This document shows, piece by piece, positions 34,465-46,394 of a DNA stretch of 64,000 nucleotides. Each line of letters starts with the position of its first letter. Within the stretch, counting starts at the first letter, position 1. Source of the DNA: Eupeodes corollae (Eukaryota; Arthropoda; Insecta; Diptera; Syrphidae); the NCBI RefSeq assembly GCF_945859685.1, contig NC_079147.1, positions 278,481,679 through 278,545,678 of the forward strand, in the 5' to 3' direction. The notes under the pieces were generated by a model, which worked only from the letters and a program-made list of their open reading frames with translations, was not told where the DNA came from and did no database searches. The position numbers and the translations under genes were made by a program.

Positions 34465-36515
34465 TACGTTTAATGGGTAAATTTTGTTGAATTGGAAATT
34501 TTGACATTTCACGACGTTTCAAGGTCCCTAGAGTCAAAAAAAAGATTTTTGGAAAGATGTCTGTAAAAAACAATTGTAACCTTGAAAAATTTACATATAA
34601 AAATGAATTTGTCTCCAAAACAATTTTGTGCAACGAACACTAACGTTTTTGATATCAGGTAAAATTTTGAGAAGAACCGAAATGACAGGTTTTTTTTTAT
34701 AAAAAAAAATGATATGACAGTTTTTTATACAAAAAATAAAAACCTAAACAAACATTACTCAAAGTTCCAACTTATTTAATCTTAATCAAAATTTGTAAAA
34801 TTTTGAGATATATCGAAATTGACGGCTTTTTTAACAAAAAATAAAAAGTCTTTCTAAGAAGGACTAGAGTGTTGATTTTTTAGGCAAAAAATTGAAAAAA
34901 AAAATGGTTTAAAGCAGTAAGAACTCACTGCTATGTAAAAAAGGCAAGATGCGAATCGGACAGAGGCGATTTGAACTTATAACAGATCTACAAGCTCTAT
35001 TGTCCAAAACATAGAAGGATTTTAAAAGACTGAATTAATGATACAATCTTCTTATTTTTGTTTAACAAAATATTGTTTCTATTTTTAACTTCTCATAGGA
35101 AATTATTGTAATGGGTCCAATTTGCAAATTGAAAATTTTTACATTTCTCGGCGTTTCAATTTCCCTAGAGTCAAAATAAAAGATTTTGAGAAAGATGGCT
35201 GTGCGCGCGTGTGTACGTACGTTCGCTACGTTTTTTCGTCGTCCAGAGCTCAAGAACCAAAAAAGATATCGATTTCAAAAAAATTTTGTTATACAGATAA
35301 TAAGGCAAAAAGATGCAGAAAAGGCTTTCAAGAAAATTACGTGGGTGTTTTTTTTACCATAGCAGTTTGAAAAAAAGTTGAACATTTTGGTTAACCCTAA
35401 ATATCTTACGAACCAAAAACGCTAGAGACTTGAATTAAATTTTATATAATATATTGTAACGTGATACCAAAGAGGTATATTTTTTGAAAAAAATCAATTT
35501 AACGGTTTTTTTTTAAATGTTGAGAAAAATCGAATTGACAGTTTTTTTTACAAAAAATAAAAACCTACAAAAAAATGTATTTTCGAATCAAATATCTTTT
35601 CAAACCTTTGGGATATTGGTTTAAATTCACTTTAATCTTTAAAAAAATATTGTTGTCAATATTTAGTAAAATGTACATGAAATTAAAAACCGAAAAAAAA
35701 TTAACAAATGTTGGTAAAAATTGATTTTCGACTCAAATATCTTTTTTAAAATTGTAGATATTGGATTAAAGCTACTTTTATCTTTCAAAAAATATTGTTT
35801 TTAACATTCAGTAAAATTTTGAAAACAAATTGAATTGACGGTTTTCTTTCAAAAAATAAAAATTTAAAAGAAAAATTAACAAAAATTTGTAAAAATTTAT
35901 TTTCGACTCAAATATCTTTTCAAAACTTTGAGATTATGTCTTCCAGGTAATTTTTACTTTTAAAAAATATTGTTTTCAACATTCGGACAATTTTTGAGCA
36001 AAATCGAATCGCCAAAAATATAAACCTAAACAAAAATTACTAAAGGTTGGTAAAAATTGATTTTCGACTTAAATATCTTTTCAAAACTTAAAGATATTGG
36101 CTGCAAACCACTTATATCCTTTAAAAAATAGTATTGTCAACACTCAGTAAAATTGTGTTTGAAATTCTTTTTATTTCACAGAAAATATTGTGTTCGATAT
36201 TCCGTAGTTTTTTTTTATAAAAATCCAACAGTCCGTTTTTTCAAATAAAAATAAGATCTAAAATAATACGCAAATTTGATCTTGATATCTCTCAAATTAA
36301 TTTCGTTCATCTAATTTGTAAAAAATTAAGAAATTCTACCAAAATTGGTAAAAATTTGTTTTCGACTAAAAATCTATTTGACAAAACTAGATTTTCACAC
36401 TTTACTGTTTCTTGATAACTGACAACTTTTTAAGCCCAACACGAAAACCTGAAAACTTTTAAGCAAGACAAATCGACAGTCGGGATGGGAAGTTATCAGT
36501 GTCGGTCGCATCCAG
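34465..36515 (-). repeat. Two adjacent repeat R copies
   Basis: The first (34465-34850) is partial. The second (35088-36515) is the most complete in the window: aacttctcataggaaattattgtaatggg at the left, the gtacgtacgttcg segment, the agctcaagaacc segment, then four successive AT-rich subrepeats whose tttcga cores lie at 35581, 35726, 35901 and 36062, and finally gacagtcgggatggg and gtcggtcgcatcc at about 36477-36510. Confidence 0.8.
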
Positions 36516-39500
36516 CTTTTTTTTGTAATTAAAATCTGGAGAAACACATTTAGTTTCCCAAGAACTTTTCTCTACAATACTGGATTTGATTTTCTGCCGG
36601 CAATAAATTCACCTTCATTTTTTAATCTAGTTTCTATTGATTGTTTAATTTCTGCGCTGGTAAAATATTCCTTGAAATTCATTAAATTAATTTGAATAAA
36701 TACTTTTCGTTGTCTTTTTCCGCCATTTTTGATCCAAATCGCGTCGGCATGAACAACTTATCAAAAAAATTATTGATGCTTTTTTTATTTATATTTGTTT
36801 ATCGAACTTAACAATAATGAACAATTTATATTTTAAGTGGTGAGTATTATTTGCGCTTATGATCGCAAATCATCTCTGCAGTGCTGCGTTTTTGAATGTA
36901 CAAAGAGTCAGTTTAAGATCTTGTTTAGAAAAAAAGTTATTGAAATCGGTTGGTTAGTTCTTGCGAAAACTCAAAATTAAAATATATGTCCCATGAGGAT
37001 ATACAAATATTTGTTTATATAAAAAGTAACTTAACCAAAAAATAGAGAAAACTAGAAAAAAATGTATCTGTTATTTTTTGAGAAAAATCGAATATTTGAT
37101 ATTTGACCAAAAATTTTTACTTTTGTTATTTTTAAAATTTAAAATCTTAATTTCCAAATATCAATTGACAAAATGCTAATGGACTCTCTTTTTAAGACTT
37201 CTCTACCGTCCTAATGTCATGTTTGATTAAAATCTCTATTTCGATTTTTTTTACGAATACAAAATATGCTATAAATAAATAAATTGGCTGGCGCAATAGT
37301 ACGTTTGAGAACTAGGGCCTAGTGACTGACATCTCTCAACTATTCCTGTGTGCGAGTAATGTTGTCAGGAATGGAGGGGACCTACAATTTATATGCCGAA
37401 TCCGAACAGCTAATTTAAGAAAGCACTTTTTCATGGCAAGAGTTACTCTTGGAGAATTCGTCAATTCCTCGCAAAAGGCAGTACCCGTGAAAAGGCTTTA
37501 GATGGCATAGACATAGACTAACCATCATACCATGTGTGCTATTAGTCGCAAGTAATAAAACTGATTTACGAAATTATGCGTAAGAATTGGAACGCCCTTC
37601 AAAAACAGAGACCGTAATTAATACTACTCATACATTTCTCCATTTTCTTTGTATATTTTTCCTTTATAAAGCATAAATAAGTTAAAATTTGCTCTGCTAT
37701 TTTGCTAAATTACAACAAAAACTCTTTCCCTATTTTTATTTCATTTCAATGTTTTGAAACTTGGTCTTTAAAACAAACCCCTACAAATACATATATACAT
37801 TTTTCTTACTTTGATTCTTTTGTATCTTGTAGCTTGTCTTACAGACCCAAAGTTCTTATATTATAATTAAGTCAAAAAGTTTAAAATTGTTAGGTGAGCA
37901 TTACCAAAAAACATTATCCTTCGATACACAGTGTCAAAAGATATCCAAAATTGGTTTTTCTTTCTTTGTTTTTGTAAAGTATAATCTCGCTTACACAATT
38001 TGTGGTTTGGCTTTGTAATTTGATTCATATACACCTTTCTGGAAAATCAGATTACAATATTATAACACAAACCAACGAACCATTTTGAATTTCAAATATT
38101 ATTCTCTTCTATACCTTGCTTAAAATTTATTTATGTAAGGCTACGTGTACACCATCGCATTGTAAGCGCAATGTACATCGACTTTATTTAAGTTGGTTTA
38201 TTCAAAATAGTTTTTTGAGAAAAAAAAAACCTAAAAACAAAAAATGTATCCTGGCTTCGCATAAATTTTACGTAAACTGCCAGGAAATCGTTGAAAACTA
38301 CTTAGAGAAAGAAAAAATTCGTGGTTGCTTCTCGGAGAAATAAAATGCTATATAGGTTTACATATATAAAGAAGTCTCAAAACCTAGTAAATTGTATAAG
38401 GTACAAAAATTCATTTCATGCATACACAGCCCCACAAGCTTTACTATAACCATCCAGTCAGCGCATCGCAGGGAAGAAAACTAAACAAAGGATACGAAAA
38501 AAAAATTAAATCTAAAATTCAAAAAGTTTTCGCTCTTCCCTCGCAACTTTTTCCCCCACCAGCACCACATTATTTCTAGACATATAATTCTGGCCACAAA
38601 GTTGAAAATCGTAATAAGTAAAATTAACAAAAAAAAAATGAAATAAAGGAAAAATGAAAGAAAAAAAAATGAAGGAATCAGCTAAAGTAACGGCAACGGG
38701 CAACACAAGCAACTTAAACCGATTTCCGCCATCATCGTTACCATCTTTATCGTCCTTGTTCCCTTTAAAACATAACTTTGGACACGGACATAGCGCACAT
38801 AGTGAAGCGTGAACGTGATGTGAAAGTTCTCGCGAGTTTATAAACTGAGAATAATGAAAGCAAAGAAACACAAAAAAGAAATACAAGTCCAAACAAATCA
38901 GCTATCCCATCTATATCTTAAAAACATCAGGATGTTAAAAGTTTTGTTGTTTTTTAAAATAATGTTGCTATGAGGCATCATAAGACCAAGTTATGGGTTC
39001 GTAATTTTTCTGGAAATTGTACGAAAAATGTTTTGATAGTTTACTATGCTATGCGCAATGTTTTTTAATGCGAAGCTAAGCTTACTTTGAAAAACATTTG
39101 TTCGTCGTAAATGCTGCAGAGGATTGTTGAGAGTTTACTTTGGGGTAACCATAACTATTTCGTCATTCATGTAGATTAGTTGGACGGAAAGAGAACGAAG
39201 GAAGTCAAGTAAAATAGTGACTTAAGGGCATATAAACTTATTTTCTAGCCATCGTAGAGAAAAATGATAAATGATGGAACCTGATCAAAACAAATAGCTA
39301 ATCTGTAAGAAGTATGTTCTTTTAAGGTTCGTACGTTTTTCCCAAGTTTTAAAACCTTGTCAGAAGAAGACATTGCATAGATATTTTTCTTTTTAACTTT
39401 TAAAGCTTTTATTCTAATCAAAACAATTATATCAGAGTTATCAAAATTATGGTTTAATAAAGGCAGTTTGTTCAATATTGTAAACAGAAGCAAGTTAAAT

Positions 39501-40218
39501 TCTTGAAATATTTTTTTTAAAAGCGGTACGGTTTGGAAGATTTTACATCTAAAAATTAAGACCTGAAAACTAGGACATTACACAAAAAAATAAATAAAAA
39601 CTAAAGCAATCAAATACATATATATAAACAAAATAAATAAACAAAAAGGCAAAAATTAATAAATTAACATTTAAAAAAAAAAATAAGTAAATAACTCGAT
39701 TTATTACAAGCACAGATACCAAAGCAGAAGTTCTCAAAACCGTTGCTAACAATAACAAAACAATAGTGAGGACAACTCATTTTCGAGTTCTTTTGCCAAT
39801 CGTCTGGTCTTAATAAGATTTCAAGAAACAATATTTTTCTAACATAATCAATATTTTTTTTTAACATAAACAAATGCGATCGATCGTAGCTTCGTTGAGA
39901 TAGCTTCGCCTTCACAAATTAACATTTAAGAGTTTAGTTCGATTATAATTTCTACCACTTGTGTACGACAATAAAGTTTAATACAATATTTTTTTTTAAT
40001 TCACGTCGAACTTCAGTAGAGCGCTTTTGCTGACATATGGCCCCAATTGTTAATAAAATTGATCGAAAAATTAGCTTCTCGATCAGATTTTATTCGATTT
40101 AGATGTGGTGGCCACTTTCGTAAAACCATTTTTAAATATAATGGCAAACTACTAATGGCGCGAAAATTAAGAGATTTAAACTTAAAGAAATAGTTTTGTT
40201 TATAATATTTAGGCACTC
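36516..40218. other. Right part of duplication copy 2, non-coding
   Basis: No gene recognised apart from the SINE at 37283-37540. From about 38120 it matches copy 1 closely. Frames such as 38116-38343 plus are intact here but interrupted in copy 1, which argues against coding. Confidence 0.5.
37283..37540 (-). mobile_element. SINE, degenerate copy
   Basis: Reads ggctggcgcaatagtacg, ctagggcctagtgac, ccctgaca-type text (gttgtcaggaatggagggg), gagaaagcactttttcatgg and ggcagtacccgtgaaaaggc. The tRNA-like head is shrunken: taaccatcataccatgtg remains but the box B region is deleted. Copy 1 of the large duplication has no SINE at the equivalent site (about 12290). An ataaataaataaa tail lies on its left. 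Confidence 0.85.
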
Positions 40219-40231
40219 AAAGGGTGACCAT
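40219..40231. repeat. TSD of the SINE, left copy
   Basis: aaagggtgaccat occurs here and at 40546-40558, exactly flanking the SINE. Confidence 0.95.
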
Positions 40232-40545
40232 GTGTGGTACCCGTGGCATGATGGTTAGTGCGTTGGACTGTCATGCTAGAGGTCTTGGGTTCGATCCCTG
40301 CCTATGCCATCTAAAGTCTTTTCACGGGTACTGCCTCTTGCGAGGATTTGACAAATTCTCCAAGAGTAACTATTGTCATGAAAAAGTGCTTTCTCAAAAT
40401 TAGCCGTTCGGAGTCGGCATATAAACTGTAGGTCCCCTCCATTCCTGACAACATTACTCGCACACAGGAATGGTTGAGAGTTGTAAGTCACTAGGCCTTG
40501 GTTCTCAACGGACTGTCGCGCCACCCAATTTATTTATTTATTTTT
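40232..40545 (+). mobile_element. tRNA-derived SINE, full length with TSDs
   Basis: The 5' head is tRNA-like: box A-like tggcatgatgg at 40244-40254 and a perfect box B ggttcgatccc at 40288-40298, 34 nt apart, as in an RNA polymerase III internal promoter. A ~190 bp body follows, and the 3' end is (attt)n-like followed by tttttaaa. Exact 13 bp TSDs (40219-40231, 40546-40558) flank it. Five other partial or degenerate copies occur in the window. It encodes no protein and would depend on an autonomous retrotransposon, which I cannot identify from the tail. Confidence 0.95.
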
Positions 40546-40558
40546 AAAGGGTGACCAT

Positions 40559-40900
40559 TCCTGGAAGTGTGAGTATTACAGCTGAATTGTTTGAAGGATG
40601 GAATACAACTGGCTTGTAAAAATATCTGTATAACCACGAAAGGCATGAAGCATTTCGGCGACGTTGTTCTAGAGATGTATGTAAATGCTTCGGTTAACGT
40701 TCTTTCGCCTATTATTTTAAAAGCTATTTTTTGGATCCTATTTAATAGACTTAAACTTGGGGCACCTGCCCAAATATGTGAGTTATATTCAAGTTTTGGA
40801 AAAATTAAGGCTTTGTAAATTACAGCCAGATCATAAGGGGTGAAAAATTTCTTGCACCGTCGTCGGAAGAATCCTAATCACCTAACAACGTTTTTTGACC
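40559..40900 (-). pseudogene. CR1/Jockey-type RT C-terminal fragment
   Basis: The minus strand matches the C-terminal domain of the element at 47437-50642 (compare tattacagctgaattgtt at 40573 with tattacggttgaactgttt at 47726), including a YNSHIWAGAP-like segment near 40770. It is clearly more diverged than the two copies further right. The SINE at 40232 landed at its edge. Confidence 0.75.
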
Positions 40901-41400
40901 AAAATTGATCCAAAGTCTTTTGCCTTTGGTCAAACTTTGCTCACTAAAAAAAATGTTCTTCTTCAAAAAATACAATAAAAAAACGCAAACAAATTGCGGT
41001 AAATTTTTTGACTAATTCTACAACAATATTTTTTTCAAGAAATGTTGTTTAGCTAAAATCGTAGATTTACGATTGATGGGGATTTCCTGTTTACCCTATT
41101 TAGTAACCTGTACACAAAGTTTAACCCTTCGACTGTTCTCAAGACTTTGAGTAGGTTTATTTATGAGTATATACAAGCGTCCATTATTTCTACTTTACTA
41201 TTCAATTACAATTGACAGTTTTGGCTGTAAATGTAAAATAGTGTTTGGTAAAAAATTTTACTGAAAATATATAAGGCTGCCATTTTGTTTTGGTGACATC
41301 TATCAAATCCTTTGTTTACTTACGCCAAATAAACATAGCAAGTTACACGATTAAAAAGCACGTTAAAATTTTATTATCATTATTATTTTAATTGGAGGCA
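40901..41400. other. Unassigned sequence upstream of a transposase remnant
   Basis: No gene. It may include the left flank of the Tc1/mariner-type element, but I could not find convincing terminal inverted repeats; taaatgtaaaatagtgttt (41229) has a direct, not inverted, similarity to taaatgttaaatagtgttt (42082). Confidence 0.4.
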
Positions 41401-42050
41401 ATGCGCCCATTTAACGGTAGACGTGGTGGCCCTTCACAATCACAGTCGACTCTTCAAAGTTTGTTTGCCAAATTTGAGACGACAGGTTTAGTAAACAATT
41501 AATCAACAGCCGTACCTTCAAGGAACGCAAGATCGGCCGAGAACAGGCTCGCCGTACACAAGAACTCATCTTTTCGCAGACGGGCTTACACCCGTACAAG
41601 TTTCAACTGACCCATGAGCTCAAGTTTATGACCATAGACAACAACGTTTGTTCGCTAAATCGTTTGGAAGAGAATCTCAATTTTGGCCAAAAAGTCATCT
41701 TTACTGACGGACGCTTTTTTGGTGATGACTGTGCTAACAAGCGAAATTGGTGTATATGGGATAACACCAACCAAAGCAAGATTCACCAGGTGATAATGCA
41801 TCCTCAAAAGGTTACCGTTTGGTCTCGATTTTGGGCTGGAGCGGCGGCATAATTAATACGCCCTTTTTTAAAAACGACATTAGTGAGGTGGTCACAGTTA
41901 ACAGCGAGCGCTACAATAACGATGATAAATAATTTCTTATGGCCCAAATTGCACCATGTGGATGACATGTGTTACGTTCCAATAAGACGGCACTACTACA
42001 TGCCATACAGCAAACGCCGCGATCGACATCTTCATACCCGCACTTATTGA
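41401..42050 (+). pseudogene. Tc1/mariner-type transposase, degenerate
   Basis: Pieces in different frames match this transposase superfamily in order: PFNGRRGGPSQS and AKFETTGLV with ARSAEN (helix-turn-helix/linker region), KFQLTHELK, GQKVIFTDGRFF (first catalytic Asp, D of FTD), CIWDNTN, HPQKVTVWSRFWAG, the VTVNSERYNN-like block, and an FQ-stop-DGTTTCH-like version of the FQQDGATCHT motif with the second Asp. The third acidic residue was not found. A stop at VNN, a deletion of about 40 residues near 41610, and further frameshifts make it inactive. A direct repeat rather than inverted repeats was seen around it. Confidence 0.85.
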
Positions 42051-42439
42051 AAAACCTCTTACAATTAACATTTTGAGCAGTAAATGTTAAATAGTGTTTT
42101 AAACATATTTTTATTGGAAGTACTAACATAAAGAAAAAGGGCAAGAAGTAAGTTATAACTCGAGTGCTAAGATTATATAACTTTTTTTTATTTGGTAAAA
42201 CTAGTGGTTAGTATGTAATAGTAAATAACATGACTTAGTTGTGGATATGATACTTTCATATTTCATATAACCTCTTTACATCCCTGGACTTGTTTTTGAA
42301 GTTGTCTCACCATGCTGGAAAAAATCCGCGAAAACAAAATTTACTTGTCAATACTCTTTGTAGTTAAGAAATTTCTGGATGTCAGGAAACAGTATTGACC
42401 AGGTCACTTGAAAGGGTATCATTAGTGACTTATAATTCA

Positions 42440-42980
42440 CTGCCAAACAGACAAGTCGTTTTGTTATGGACGGGACATAAATGTGAGAAAGCCACTTCTG
42501 GTTCTCAAAATAAACCTATGATGATATGGACAAAACGTATGTGGACTTGGAGTTTTCGGTTTTTAGTTATTCCAGCACACGTCAAACACAACGCTAGTCA
42601 ATGGTTGTATTTAACAACTATTTACGTAGCAGCAATAGTGGCTGTCATAATTTTTCGACATTTCAACTCACCAAGGAACAACAAAAATTTATTCATATAC
42701 GATATGCTCATCGAACTGTCTGAAGAGATTATAGAGTTGGAAACAGCCTACAACATAAACCAAAATTTAAAAAAAACTACTTTGGAGTCCCTTCATCTTA
42801 TGGGAAGAGAGACTTTCTCGCAAAAAGGGTAGATGTAACCTTTGTTCAAGAGTACAAGAGACATGTGGCTGCTGCGAAAGATATTGTTGCCATTACTACA
42901 CAAATAACATTATGCGTCAAATGTCACGTAAAAACTATACCAACGTCTTTAACCTAAAAGTAGAACTAGATAGATGTATT
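42440..42980 (+). pseudogene. piggyBac-like transposase, C-terminal fragment
   Basis: Scattered frames give the region after the last catalytic Asp of piggyBac-family transposases: KTYVDLEF (a decayed KTKGGVD), RQTQR-stop-SMVVFNN (normally RWPMVxFxN), VAAIVAVIIFRHF, and a C-terminal Cys-rich stretch RCNLCSRVQETCG with CCHYY at about 42830-42890. At least two frameshifts and one stop are present. Terminal repeats and TTAA sites were not located. A second, unrelated-looking piggyBac fragment is at 60561-61000. Confidence 0.75.
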
Positions 42981-43640
42981 CTTATTGAAATAAAGAAATT
43001 ATTGAACGAAATACATTTTATTCTAAGATACTACATTATGGGATACTAGTCCAGTCAATGAACGAACAAAATTGCCTTCACCTCAAAAAAATCCAACTTA
43101 CTAAAGGATGTCTTGTGATGGCCTAAAAAAAGTCCCCAAGAATCCGACGGTTAAGAGAAACATGGTGTTTGTTTCAGTTTTTCACGTTTATCTCGAAAGC
43201 TATTTGTTGTATCAAAAAATGTCGTTAAATTAAATTTTATAAAAGAAAGCTTCTATGATTTTGTTCGCAAATGTTATAGTTTCGAGTTTATCTTGAAAAG
43301 TATTTGTCGTGTCAAAAAATAATCTTGTACAAAATTAGGGCTTATTAAATTTTCTAAAGAAATATGATGTTAATTTGTTTGTACTATTTGTACTAGACTA
43401 AAGAAACCAGCATTGAAAATAGAAAAAGGAAGTGCAACGCAATAGGGCATAGCATTATATAAGTTTTGGGTTACAGATCATTCATGTCTCCAATACTAAG
43501 CAGCCTTGCCTAATTTATAGACAGAAAGCTTGGTTCTAAGAAGTTGGTAAACCTTATATAAAGTTTATAGTTTTGTTCTCCATACTATGAAGCTCAGTTG
43601 TTGGAGATATTAGCTATTTGCCACACGCGATCAGATTCCA
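42981..43640. other. Unassigned AT-rich sequence
   Basis: Nothing recognised. Two similar phrases, tatctcgaaagctatttg (43191) and tatcttgaaaagtatttg (43289), suggest a diverged ~98 bp tandem duplication. Confidence 0.4.
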
Positions 43641-43673
43641 TCGGTTTATTTAATCAATTAGTAAAGAAATCGT

Positions 43674-44430
43674 TGCCGAAGCTTCATCTGAGTCCGGTCT
43701 ATCAAAATGCGTAATCAGATTGGGTGGATTTCACCTGTTATTGTCCTTTATTGTTCCAATAGGTTTTCTGATGAGTGGAAGTGGCATTCAAGAGCTTATG
43801 AGTACTAAATACGCCCCGGTTTCTTTTGAAAAGATGCTGTAAGGAAAAGCTTTCGCTAGAGCAGTTTGTGATTTACTCAATACAGACATCCTTAGCTAAT
43901 GTTATAATGGAACAAGTCGAAATAAGCCAACATGAATAAGAGGAAATCCAAAATCTCATGAAAATTTTTATTGATGAGTATCGTTCGTTATGTGCACTAA
44001 AACAACCCTCATTTGATCCAATAGTGATAAACTACATAAAACAATCTTAACAAACTCAAATCTAGTGGACCAACAGCAGACTAATGTATTATGTTGTTTA
44101 ATATAATTACTAGCGGTCTGGCGATTGGAATGCCAAAATTAACTGTATGAAGAATATGATTCCATATTTCCATGCCGCCGGGCACTTCTCGAACGCCAAA
44201 TCAAACAAAACTGCCTTCTGGGATGACCCCAGATGAATTTAAATACTTTCTGCAAGAGGCTTACTTTACTATGAGAATAACTGACCGATTTTGGACAGGA
44301 TTGCGGTCGGACCAGACGATTGGACAAACTCTAATGCATGGAATGAAGAGTATAAATGGCTTGGCAACAGGGCGTGGAATTACTGATAGTGTACTTATCA
44401 AATGGGTTCTAGGGCTGACTGCTGACTCAT
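43674..44430 (+). pseudogene. TE-associated protein of unnamed family, degenerate
   Basis: I do not know a name or function for this family. Three pieces in order look like one decayed gene: CVIRLGGFHLL and GFLMSGSGIQELM with YAPVSFEKML-stop-GKAFARAV (43700-43870), then in another frame GDWNAKINCMKNMIPYFHA and GHFSNAKSN (44120-44210), then in a third frame DEFKYFLQEAYFTMRITDRF, WTGLRSDQTIGQTLMHGMKS and GLATGRGITDSVLIKW (44233-44410). I recall similar RLGGFH / GSGLxE / SDQxIEQTLMR / GRGIxDS strings in uncharacterised, repeat-associated proteins of many animal genomes. The last piece is an open 86-residue frame. Part of a TE wreck cluster, so a mobile origin is likely. Confidence 0.6.
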
Positions 44431-46394
44431 GAAAATTGGCGTTATTTTTTTTACTGATGAGCAACATAAAGATTTTAAGGAGCCATGCATGTTTTCCCCG
44501 AATGCATATAAAGTCATCTTACAAACTAAAACAATAATATCATATTTCTTTAGGAACTTTAATGAGCCTTAATTTTGTAGAAGATTTTTGTTTTGATATT
44601 ACAAATAATATCGAAAAAACCTTATGTTTCTCTTTACTGAAAATTGTTTCGATATTGAAAAAAAATTAAATATGAATTGAAAGGAAAGTTCTTCGCTAGT
44701 GGTTACTTAAATATACATTAGGAGTTTAAATTTTTGTTTGCAGTTATAATTTGTCTTCTTTTTTTATCTCAAACTAACCTGTATAAAGTTTGTATTTCTA
44801 ATCAAAAGAAAACACAATTAAATATCTATTTAAAATTTTGTCCGAATTGTATTCAATGATAGCTCTTAAATTAAGTAATTTTGTTGATTAAAATTTATAA
44901 AACTCTCAAGCTTCATTTTGATAAAAAAAAACCATACAAAATGAACTTTCTTATTCGCTTTAATTTCGATTAACAATTTTCAATTATTGAAACCAATGAT
45001 AGCTCTATCCTCTCCTTAGCATCCAAAAACTGCGAATTCTTTAAATTATAGAACATAATCTCAAATTATTCCAATATTCAGTATCTTTATTATCTAAACG
45101 AAGTACACATTCGTAGTTCATATTATTCAAAACTTAATTTGATAATGAAATTTTCAAGCATCTCTTCGTTTAACTAAATTCCAAAATCCACCTTAAATCG
45201 CATTTTAAATCGGCTAAATTACCATGATCCCAAATCTAGGAGTTCGTATTATGCATTCAAGAAATATAATCTCTCGAGTGACACTGAGACATGACTAACG
45301 TAGTAATAAACTGAATAAAAAAAAACCAGAACAAACTCTAAAACTCTCTCTTTTACCTTAATCCAAAAGTATATTCGAGTACGAGTAGTCTCTCCTTTAC
45401 AACTACTATCCACTTAGTTGAAAAGTAGAAGGATAAAGAATAGTTAAAGAAAGATTAAGATGACGGTCATCTTCTTCTTCTTCTCTTCATATCTTTTTCT
45501 TCTTTTTTATATCTATATACTTTTGTCGTGATTATATTTTCCTGCTTCCTGCTAACAAAGGGTCAACTTTTCCATCTTTTGAAAAATTTGGCAAGCACAC
45601 AAATCCCCATACAGAAGCAAAACCTTCATCTTCAAATCTGCATATCAAGGTAGAAAAAAGAATCTATGCATATAGGTTTCCTTTGATATTTTCCTAGGAT
45701 TTTTCTGTGTGTTTTCTGTTTTCTTTGCATAGCAGGCAAAGTCCTATCTCTCACCTAATTAGGTTAAGTTCCGATTCCGTTTTGCCTAACATGCCTCTTT
45801 TTTGTGTGCCTTATTGTGGATTAGTGAGCTCGTTTTCATGTATGTATACAATATACATTCACAACATACAAACATACTTTTATCCTTTATAATCCTGCTA
45901 GAGTATCCCATACCAATGTGAATACAAAAGGACAACAAAACACAAAGCAAATTGGAAATGAAAAGATAGATAGACCAAATCTACTGTCATTTGTGCTGTG
46001 TGCTCTAGAGTTTACATCAATGTAGAATAGGTATTCGTAGTATAGGAAGGAACATAGTTTTTTACTCGTACATAAGGATGTAAGCATAAAATTGTGTAAT
46101 CCTGAAATGTCCTCTTTGTTATTTAAAATTCCGTAAAACACATCTAGGACAAGAGTCCATCATTCTGTTGCCTTTTTGTGTGAGTCAGTAGCTTGATAGC
46201 AAATGAATGTTGTTTTTTTTGTGTTCACTTTTATAATTGAGTCTGTGAATGTATATTTTTATCTCATTAAGTTTGATAGGTAAATTTCACCAAACCTTTT
46301 AATGAAATATTTTATTTAAATAATCTTCTACCTTTTATGAAAATTAATCTCTATTTCTCAGCCCACGTAAATGAATGTAAAAATCTCAATAGTT
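44431..46394. other. Unassigned AT-rich sequence
   Basis: No gene recognised. A cttcttcttcttctc microsatellite is at about 45467-45486. Short frames are low complexity. Confidence 0.45.

Larger units (their letters stand above)
29722..40218. repeat. Large duplication, copy 2 (partner 1917-14922)
   Basis: Same order and orientation as copy 1. It begins at about tatatatgatttatttacgc and is followed to aggcactcaaa at 40218, where copy 1 runs into the gap. It contains RT remnant 29722-30940, repeat R copies 31571-32368, 34465-34850 and 35088-36515, the conserved block 32369-34464, SINE 37283-37540, and the near-identical block 38120-39960. It lacks the RTE-like element and the 522 bp insertion of copy 1. 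Confidence 0.9.

Noticed and set aside
40236..40300. A possible tRNA gene (box A and perfect box B).
   Set aside because: It is followed by a SINE body and A/T-rich tail, flanked by 13 bp TSDs, and cannot fold a complete cloverleaf with an acceptor stem; it is the head of a SINE.
41229..42100. Terminal inverted repeats of the Tc1/mariner-type element.
   Set aside because: The only similar words on the two sides are in direct, not inverted, orientation; the ends appear lost.
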